NCBI RefSeq assembly: GCF_030848505.1
Contig: NZ_JAVDDU010000006.1
Location: forward strand, 124,001 to 188,000
DNA: 64,000 bases
Reading direction: 5' to 3'
DNA from: Marinimicrobium hydrolyticum
GTDB lineage: Bacteria; Pseudomonadota; Gammaproteobacteria; Pseudomonadales; Cellvibrionaceae
This document shows, one piece after another, positions 61,601-64,000 of this stretch. Each line of letters begins with the position of its first letter. Positions within the stretch are counted from its first letter, which is position 1. The position numbers were made by a program, and so were the translations under genes. The notes below the pieces were generated by a model. It was not told the origin of the DNA and ran no database searches. It saw only the letters and a program-made list of their open reading frames with translations.

Positions 61601-62537
61601 TCCAACCGCTACGAGGCAGATCGATCAACAAGGCGTTGGTTTCATCACCGCCCATAATCTCCGTTAAATGGCGCACGGACAGACCGGTATCGTACGGCGC
61701 ATCCGCCAGCGCCAGCGTGCTGGTGGTTGGGAACTGCGCGCTCAGCAGTTGCCCTTCAAGCGCTTCGGCATCGTTGATCGAGCGCTGGGCAAGCGCGGTA
61801 CCCAATCGATGATCGGGAACGAAAACAGCGGGCTTATTGCCATTGACCGCCGCGCCATAAAAACCCTCGACGGCCTGCAGTTCGGCCGAAACAATATCCG
61901 AGAGCCGAAACAGCTCCGGCGCTTGGCTGGAGGTCTGCAGATCCGGCAGCAGCTCGACGCTGGGCGCGCCGTGGAAAATCACCCGCTCGACATCGCTTAA
62001 AAGACGCTGGCGGCGCTGCACAATGAACGCCTGATCGCGGTACGCGCCGCGGTAGTGAATTTGCCCGTTCGGTTGTTTGGCGGCCTGCGCGTTGTTGTCC
62101 AGGTAGTCCCACAGACTGACCGCCACGGCCGAGGGCATGGGGCCGGCGTAGCGATTCAATCCCTCAGTCTCGGTAGCCTGTTGGTTGTTCAGCAGATACT
62201 CCATGCCGGGGTTGCGCTCCGCCGGCGCGACAATCGGTTGGGGGTTTAAGAACTGCTCGGTCATATCGATCTGCGCGAAATCCACTTGGCGCATCTGCAA
62301 CCCGGGAAACACTTGGGATTGGAGCTGGCGCATATTCAGGTTTGAGGCCTGAATAACAAAACTGCCGTCGCGGGTCAGTGTGAATCCAATCGCCTGCAGC
62401 GACGCTTCATAGGAGGGCTCGACACCCTTGATGACGACCAGGCGGCCCGCTTGGGGGTGGTTGACCGAAAACGCGCGAACATTTTCCTGTGTGCGTGCGT
62501 TGTGGGCGGTGAAATCAATCCAGGGCAGTGTTGCCAT
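46563..62537 (-). CDS. Giant polyvalent protein with DarB-like methylase and helicase domains
   Basis: This protein has 5324 residues from the ATG at 62537 (GGAG 9 bases upstream; the frame opens five codons earlier at a TTG). Residues 1 to about 3530 are a chain of unrecognised domains separated by acidic, Ala/Glu-rich linkers, as in polyvalent proteins of phages and conjugative elements. The C-terminus has an N6-adenine methylase (VEPAAGTGHFLG, E3776; NPPY at 3841-3844). An SF2 helicase follows: Walker A HEAGGGKTIS with K4475, DEGH at 4630, and motif VI KRAVRQGN near 4975, ending in a coiled coil. This pair matches phage P1 DarB, which is delivered with DNA to block restriction. Likely injected into recipients to protect transferred DNA. 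A separate gene is nested at 51572-51913. Confidence 0.85.
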   Translation of the reverse strand: MATLPWIDFTAHNARTQENVRAFSVNHPQAGRLVVIKGVEPSYEASLQAIGFTLTRDGSFVIQASNLNMRQLQSQVFPGLQMRQVDFAQIDMTEQFLNPQPIVAPAERNPGMEYLLNNQQATETEGLNRYAGPMPSAVAVSLWDYLDNNAQAAKQPNGQIHYRGAYRDQAFIVQRRQRLLSDVERVIFHGAPSVELLPDLQTSSQAPELFRLSDIVSAELQAVEGFYGAAVNGNKPAVFVPDHRLGTALAQRSINDAEALEGQLLSAQFPTTSTLALADAPYDTGLSVRHLTEIMGGDETNALLIDLPRSGWITLPESENNPASSPNARINASVLSELPGLMVSAENRGFTAVAYYREEPLSAELPASTYVSSDSVALYVRALPRTEVQIQRQVALVNQNRVPDGYTIEYGQGQREGTIRLVFDQTGEAVSENGNVWFNSLEQAVAALSLPHNQPFQAPNEEEINAALDEAFASEPSSSEIPAEAPETTPAVTDPALDPERVRRMAQGANQREERERQQREEWHKDSEQRLEAIEARQPTWQDFEGVQVMRIGEEPFVAVPATGRVNSRRFDIIDIRDRTEPVTQLKKSEVSGWLYQAGADFAEGETTSAPTASLTAESATQDIERHLQTVRLHAETAIVKTPEDRAAYLSEHRGQMIQALQEIRHLSTALREMGESPDALLNGRIPDLVVLEDPVLTEVMDTVLDEDVSLELDTLSADQANRAALEATEDKPDAISAPATESVLGEDALIELSQSAAYDEAGISLETSAGGKGLDVYYTRGGTNLVGHAQRFQRSSIITGILTHRAHPTDPTPTLIQQYRERDDLPLALRQVIDEAYAGRIDDVIQLLGKAGYSNINEATDGQGIAITVNTQTGSAGTDKLLTGVEWVVGETTFFDDLELTVDELAESIRDTAAAMEQAQADTALEGEENAVFDSTWPKNPESYSIEHFDGIEPAQEALLRGDIIDVYGEEVYVRPSSFGWVIKTRSEGATVTKGGDPRGGGHSRSEAVESASEMWQYLPHFRNAPAAETVVETETEAETEQAEQAESTNPPEASVSATENRLIAQANEQVPVFALATEAIDLAQASLDSLVKPTNADQGTLDAYHARKNQWLDTIEVFESTLISGIDPFEMIDRGDLPGKIRTRFEERFAELSPEQMGEHALQARREIVERLRSQPVSDDADAVAEAKAEATSLNERETDGFIPFGSIRSARNHIENNALQDSHQALETDEGAVVRPRIHPGFDINSPAELPGDVNCKSRKEAAQVLATEPERYSHLVKRGSQWLVRQHNTGVLLVRDSQAKAHLYDVWTTPEGLVVSGYPGVTDRHGPPEVKVEREDIRSLIEAMQEAPQLEHELVQAHQAQQQENIAQRTDELAQQQQQYAEQEQALGGIRLQELGALDLESTKRRFQRLKKAGEDTRPVERTLRALRQSIFEAEEAMVAAFEQRDPSVFEPYKELFPLAAKRLADMPGVDEKAPSNHDEAQTEDAQAGEAPASVPAAENTDEPESDELPVMVDGINGREIDLTPAQLGTLKESLALAQTDAMQGKQLTFFRMTGDSFYVGVRRENGKPISVTEVEPSGRPRRSDPGYLLFGFDDQRQELITREQFNRRVQEGLVPAPSEEPEPVAELVGEENETTVSEAEPSNVAPAPLPPMDDLFSAPAAEPAAEPQNEQPATAGNTLVIEPGANEKQFIVSGSALVQPGIREELEARGGRYVKKYAGYRFNAKEENSVRWWLKEKMENAQLQLDERIRTPFELSEGARLPSGKVIKKLEFSSVLGTVRLEYGALNDGSDIIRIDTDISGLELAEKVTVTNAEQLERELSLALQTEQSEPTIEPVATVEPVTPSEEPQESERDAPALRVIAGDQAPAELVNDAAGEAPREHQERMRTLRGKAVSPLGKNTDGVSIYADKDGLRYSLDSSGNLREETAVLGANAQALPPQERDEHFMLASELVNDASQAGDNIVPLFASEEPEAEPISDEVREQASNILQQIGYDREFAKMHLQAYVAVKDYAAEHPQEDLSKDFTFRRLQQELNKVEHTMAGHMRAAGYQPKPQVFEYFRNRLDEMHEKVSSAVEAIVEVATVKSISELPGLTSSDVKHITREQAQALAPSWLYERLKKMPQPYRSLMIAKAYGDETEIEAMLEVVDSQDEEAREVFSEHFEQKYAKHRALVELPDRIRELSEFIETTRDDNSPIPRTIAEKEVRELRARLAQAQFDVDAVPIDDEDKTTYRSHYSSEDAAQAAAERHGMSVEAAYLFNERVSEAISLDARRAYMATEEVAVGQDMPDALRALPGVSDDLVVQTSIETGRSSHRIPWGAGHVTVGFPTRNEDREGYSVYFSYTSGHRDYDVNELQEYATLPSAETLARDTAALLMRYQVASIDINKAPEFGAKRDSLAEGDTYSLTECAKRVRTDLKEAINAGVLPKGLKVSVSKANNLSPQITAVPEGFPIINPDYVAYIAENPHDHFNQPSRYTHEAMALVEAVKRYTNAYNSDKSDIMVDIHNRLYSGHISISYDLTQQAQAEIQAAQIPESLELKNRVYPLLAPDVFKDLHRLHDMGFVYLEGRETPLTLDPQDPSENGNGFSDHLGRGVDVEGLDPMFVLAVNRLRGAYQQLGKPFYRAEIEAAEQPEEESPVTASEAEDNDLSLVREAIEALEITESIEARHSAQFELAPKFSSLPALELRIDPGIATVVNGPTPIATIDTDAPGWDVLSLTDDARTLLRAVADDRYSVRSKQRRTIETTTDGQQIQAQYPEAVQAQRIHDELFQAVVSANMDPTPIPSVTTFGAHFVGAKRGEDGLWDAVLATSTVAGDHKGVIIEGSGFASYEQALAGVAKRYEDHAKHAYRHNQAPGMCDAISVLTYLEKHIEENDGQYQAQLLDDQLRAIARKGGVALIRHYEQLVTEQGATPSDSDILSRRTITLIPASERNDSTQIELAQLASGHYVFGADIALPDGKRISLPTSAENELYTGPEKAAGAFLTTINDLAPSMLDACAEALYNQVPIAATADHEMPDIDQSKASKLAAELTERIEQLNEQIRQGDFQDPAIQELVGMRDGLEVQREGCYAVEIHAFLRNHPAATLELAPQHIAQSVSQYQLVRRAYNEQRIVEEQDGSLDSQQLRQQWLEATSMDSTHEVTAKGIAPRADLALPENIGELQVIERYRNSGSEPIYLIDTGDLDANLAQVLVNAARLSGGLEVDRELIFSDLDSLEKFVEQNALEYRIQTETLDEPQYNTQVANANLEPWQIQELHTAGYIQTEQAHAWVILAEDDVSVRVEFYRGVDGTTVDAQVKFAGPNFRREAFLSALPAQITAAEITDKLNAELLPATKGKVIAPALAPTISTISGEKACAMVLAAGMNIEQRSDPNMWVISGDTFARRHTLYNLGGKYYSPERGKAIWVFRENPVLRLGAALAGQVTSQEAVQTQENGYILRVGTNGNDNHFVTRAYPEALGPDAALIVTSSSSLSQARTGTLTPILEPERLDKLFAQANAQREQAVEHRGDAEAAPQAPAQENNTVNQAATDTPKETSNAQTNDRPADRTAGIPAAGNAAGAGQRQPRMDSGAGADVPADVAGQGRGADRAGSRPSGRPVSGQQERTVDDHGSPAAADTVPRSAQRDDGRTLRDAEPRELFDFRGSQPDGQLDDNARGEYTLAALDTLLTLREHKRSPTPEERQALARFVGLGAKQFNGKNDGVFVGRWNNRYESLNDRIAGCMKRFLDSERNSLQSTVLTAFYTPADIRQFMWQGLERLGVNDQLKRLDLVEPAAGTGHFLGDAPDFVRNGARIQAIEIDPVTAEIAQHLYPEAQIINKPFQDVQFPANSKDVFIGNPPYSDVRTYNPASGKREVIHDLFLRESIKATRPGGIVAFVTSSGTMDKANDEMRAYVASHADLVHAVRLPTSAFNEAGTEVMTDILFFRKRLPQERPQAKNWVNTTSREFTLKDETVELPVNQYFVDNPQNVIGELKAVSGRFGPSLSCSYNGDLSRALSDQLSNLPEGVFNPQRSLTARVDAGIATDTAEEVGEELMEQHRIGSWYLDDSDEVRLIQYDGSQAKYFSEAVKLNSKQAVIAKDYIGLRDLAKSLVEAESAPEGRVPDDELVRLREQVNESYDRFVQAHGPVNRKVTLRLLQADPDAYFVAALENYDKELDQAEKADILKHRVIRPEITAAILTPEDALYASMSTYGHVDPEFVEQALSRPWDEVEAELGEAIFLDPESGKYTTPSVYLSGDVIHKREVAERALIDNPALERNIEALKAAQPKTIPVTDIHVKLGATWLPEDLVQDFARTLVNAKAYPHNERLTVNFNDLLKEWQVKATDALRRDRSTEFTIEHGTEDVPFHKLLLHSLTQTRPRVYVEDIDGNRVVSQERTQQACDKQVELEERFRSWVLEDNTRARKIQDAYNYRLNRFVRPEPDGRYLTFPGVTEELKGRPFAFDSHQLGVIERALTSPYGTLLAHEAGGGKTISTTAIAIKHKQLGLAKKPMIAVPNHMLVQYTKEALDLYPNARILTVTPDDLTKQGRALFAQKCRLNDWDLVICTHSQYQRMSMPPEYVQRDIDRQLDELETMLIESDDRITTKELERKKKTLNEKLKEINAKIEAGSDDVDFTELGVDFVGYDEGHYLKNMDLPTKNRGLPGINSRDAVRSRDSLMKFDWIRETRGDGKGVLLATGTPLSNTVGEIMVMMRYLAPELLERAGIHNLDQFIANYGHIQTHLELTADGSSYQTKERLSGFRNIPELMRLFTQVADIKMGDQLNIKRPNENRVTHVTELTPQQQLFMDWLGHRARGIKNKVVKPTEDNMLNIYTDLRKSGVDMRLIHHKLDDHPKSKINELVETFYQRWKDGSDNLDTQLVFLDFLRQSTKVKTGTTPDGRPKFKTVENLHLYKDIKNKLVAKGVPAKEIAFIHDAKTDEDKEQLFERMRSGKVRLTLASTEKMGVGTNVQTRLKDLYHVSLPMRSTDMEQRNKRAVRQGNTHDEVNLHFPVTRGSGDLVSLQMLDRKEKMVRQVMECDFENMLRSFDDDCDPSYEELMALTTNNPIIKEKIETDTRVEELQRKRRGHEHSTFNARSKLAHLEHSEMVYLHEQLEGVEILKATVGDVPEEFEMTINGETLTKYAHVGAETHRAWNRMSAYQNEKELGDFHGLPIKLITDKDYGAFLVAETPGKDKNIAVRVTESLSGFPKNLVEKIKERCASADLFQERIDSVNQQIDHLKQLSEAPYPHQEELDKLLVRQKELNTEFSKWESENKPEVKQEGWMHPFEILLKKLNGEDVSQEESMGALNYEQIQEALAAEHEDEPNQEKEDQGPNLTLV
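51572..51913 (-). CDS. Out-of-frame gene nested inside the giant gene
   Basis: This 113-codon ORF on the same strand as the giant gene, shifted by one base, starts ATG at 51913 with a perfect AAGGAG 7 bases upstream and ends TAG at 51572-51574. Its translation looks like a real helical protein (PQGFQQLEMLQVLVNANPEW, then MFLQMWLVKAEELIEQAADR), with codons strongly favouring G or C at third positions. The giant frame over the same bases is Gly/Arg/Pro/Ala-rich low complexity (residues 3542-3656), the look of a shifted frame. It lies exactly between the N-terminal part and the methylase domain. No family recognised. Confidence 0.65.
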   Translation of the reverse strand: MHKRMIDLPIEPQGFQQLEMLQVLVNANPEWTQAQEPMFLQMWLVKAEELIEQAADRADARFRDSKSAPLTIMDHQQLQTLCREARNETMAELSETPSLVNCLISEDPSQTVN

Positions 62538-62552
62538 TGTGTTGCTCTCCAA

Positions 62553-64000
62553 TTAGCGAACCATTGCAGGACTGTGCTCAGTCGGCTGCTGTTGGTATTG
62601 GGCGGAATGCTGGCGAGCCTCACGGCTCAAATCGTAGTTGTTCAGATCCGGGTCGTGCGGGCGAGAGGCGCCGGGATCGGTGGCCATGGCTCGGCGGGTC
62701 ATTGCCCGCAGATCAAAGCTGTCCCAGTCAAAATGCACATCGCTCGCCATCTGCTCATCGGTGGCGCGCTCAATGCGCAGATTCATCCGATCAAACACCC
62801 GGTCCACGGTGGGGTATTCAGGGTCACGCTCGGCCTTGGCCAGTGCGTAGGCGGTGACGAGCTTGGCGTTGGTGTAGGCTTCGCCGGGGCGGTAAAGCCC
62901 GGTTTTATGCAATTGCATGGCGATCAGCCGCTCGTGTCTCTCGGCCTGATAAAGGTTGTTGGGGTCGGCCTGCTCGTAACCGGCCAGAAGCTCGGCGTAC
63001 ATTTCCTTGGCCGCCGGCGATAGCGGCTCACCGAGATCTTCCGCCGCCGCGTACGTGTTTCGCAGCCAGCCCTTAACGGTATTGAACACGCCGTGCATCC
63101 CTTGCGGGGTATTGCGACCGTTTTCAACTTCGCGCATGTACAGCTCAAAACCGCGCGCAAATTTTTCATGCTCTGCACGTTCGACTTGCTGAAGATTGTC
63201 CACTTCAAGGTACTCACAGATCTGGCGCTGCAGGCGATCCGGGGTGCGATCGCGGGAGGTTTTAATCTCCATGTCCAAAAACAGGTGCGCCCCTTCGTGC
63301 AAAAAACTGCTCCGATCGGCCGCCTGGGTGAGTCGAAGCAGCGACTGACCGGGTAAAAGAGTTACGCTGGCCACGGGACTCATGGCCATTTTTGCCGCAA
63401 GTTCCTGATGTCCGTCGTCTGGTTGAATCACCAACTTCGAGCGAAACCTGGCGGGCATTTCCGGCGCCGTTTCCAAGCGCTGCTGTTCGGTCATATTCAG
63501 TCGTTGCTCGGTCAAGCGTGCTTCTCGTTCGCCATACACGTCGAAGTACAGAGCTTTAACAAAGTCTTTTACGGCAGGGTCATCTCTTTGGGTAAAAGCC
63601 GTATCAATATGGCCGAGTTCGCGCCGAATCAGCTGCGCCTCTTTTTCGTAACGATCGGAGGCCTCGGACATCTGCTCAACGTGGATTAGGCGCTTATTGA
63701 GCGCTGCGGATCGCTCTTCGAGCGCCTGGAAGTAAGCATGGTGCATCCACTTAGCGTTCGAGCCACGGCTAAACTGTTCGCGGTATTGAATGGCGTGTTG
63801 GATTTCGTGCAGCAAGGTCGTTGTGGCTTCCTCGGCGGTCCTGCCTTGAGCCTCGAAGTCACCGAGTTGATCGTAGTTGCGTGTCGTGCCGGGATCAAAA
63901 GAAGCGCCTGCGGGCAGCTCATTCGGGTCCACTCGAACATCGACTAAGGCGTTGGCTAAATCGGGGTAGGCCGCGAACAGCTCCGGGTGATCCAATATAT
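62553..64000 (-). CDS. Polyvalent-type protein with two HExxH motifs, N-terminus outside the window
   Basis: The frame is open to the window edge at 64000. The visible 482 residues contain DHPELFAAYPDLANALV, a pattern common in polyvalent proteins, and a zincin-like motif LLHEIQHAIQYREQF, with an Asn/Arg-rich helix after it. A second motif, SFLHEGAHLFLDME, lies near residue 230. The C-terminus is disordered and ends TEHSPAMVR. Such domains are predicted metallopeptidases delivered with element DNA. It ends 15 bases before the giant gene's ATG, so the two form an operon. Its true length is unknown. Confidence 0.75.
   Translation of the reverse strand, partial: ILDHPELFAAYPDLANALVDVRVDPNELPAGASFDPGTTRNYDQLGDFEAQGRTAEEATTTLLHEIQHAIQYREQFSRGSNAKWMHHAYFQALEERSAALNKRLIHVEQMSEASDRYEKEAQLIRRELGHIDTAFTQRDDPAVKDFVKALYFDVYGEREARLTEQRLNMTEQQRLETAPEMPARFRSKLVIQPDDGHQELAAKMAMSPVASVTLLPGQSLLRLTQAADRSSFLHEGAHLFLDMEIKTSRDRTPDRLQRQICEYLEVDNLQQVERAEHEKFARGFELYMREVENGRNTPQGMHGVFNTVKGWLRNTYAAAEDLGEPLSPAAKEMYAELLAGYEQADPNNLYQAERHERLIAMQLHKTGLYRPGEAYTNAKLVTAYALAKAERDPEYPTVDRVFDRMNLRIERATDEQMASDVHFDWDSFDLRAMTRRAMATDPGASRPHDPDLNNYDLSREARQHSAQYQQQPTEHSPAMVR

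Noticed and set aside
46600-62500. Many open frames on the plus strand opposite the giant gene, some over 200 codons
   Set aside because: Their translations are Arg/Pro/His/Ser/Cys-rich, lack ribosome sites and look like the complement of a G/C-biased coding strand. Only the same-strand nested frame at 51572-51913 has real-gene features.
1-64000. tRNA or rRNA genes
   Set aside because: I looked for cloverleaf and conserved rRNA sequence while reading and saw none. A covariance search with tRNAscan-type models would be decisive.

Overview
The window looks like part of a large mobile element, a conjugative plasmid or integrative conjugative element, in a gammaproteobacterium. The assignment rests on an I-type (Dot/Icm-like, type IVB) conjugation gene set, a tyrosine recombinase, a ParM-like actin, a plasmid-type topoisomerase III, many 4-bp gene overlaps, and polyvalent proteins of the kind carried by phages and conjugative elements. 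No rRNA, tRNA or chromosomal housekeeping operon is visible. The host is not resolved further.

Layout. (1) 1-11.6 kb is a visibly more AT-rich cargo region. It holds a cut-off gene with a HEPN-like motif, a conserved hypothetical gene, a Phd-type antitoxin with a frameshifted VapC toxin, a CoiA-like zinc protein, a winged-helix regulator, an NrtR regulator with a HAD nucleotidase, an Xre-ImmA/IrrE pair behind a strong operator-promoter, a membrane protein and an Xre regulator. (2) 11.6-15.7 kb is an array of small, mostly unrecognised genes. Five of them share a 5' leader: an identical 19-nt core with a CCCGG/CCGGG hairpin placed 19-22 nt before the start codon, usually preceded by a second hairpin. 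The array ends in an SRAP-domain gene. It resembles a conjugation leading region. (3) 15.85-17.3 kb holds a tyrosine recombinase and a non-coding stretch with repeats. (4) 17.3-23.5 kb is a plus-strand operon: dotD, dotC, dotB, icmT, an unknown gene, a parM-like gene, a proline-rich partner and a TcpQ-like periplasmic protein, ended by a strong terminator. (5) 23.8-28.1 kb holds an HTH protein, a membrane-anchored protein and minus-strand dotA. (6) 28.2-35.9 kb is a plus-strand operon of secreted and hypothetical transfer-associated proteins, including two tandem paralogues. (7) 46.1-35.9 kb is a convergent minus-strand operon: topB, unknowns, dotM, dotL and a final hypothetical gene. (8) 64.0-46.6 kb, minus strand, holds a cut-off polyvalent protein with two HExxH motifs and a 5324-residue polyvalent protein with a DarB-like methylase-helicase C-terminus.

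How the genes may work together. DotD and DotC are lipoproteins of the transfer channel, DotB its ATPase, DotA and IcmT inner-membrane components, and DotL/DotM the coupling complex. TopB would handle DNA topology. The polyvalent proteins and SRAP protein could protect incoming DNA in the recipient. The relaxase and the DotG/DotH/DotI core were not found and must lie outside the window if the element is self-transmissible.

The most unusual signals are the five-copy leader RNA module; a well-formed 113-codon gene nested out of frame inside the giant gene at the junction between its N-terminal part and its methylase part; a shared C-terminal Ser-x-Ser/Val-Arg tail on several element proteins; and a conserved 29-bp promoter shared by dotD and dotA.
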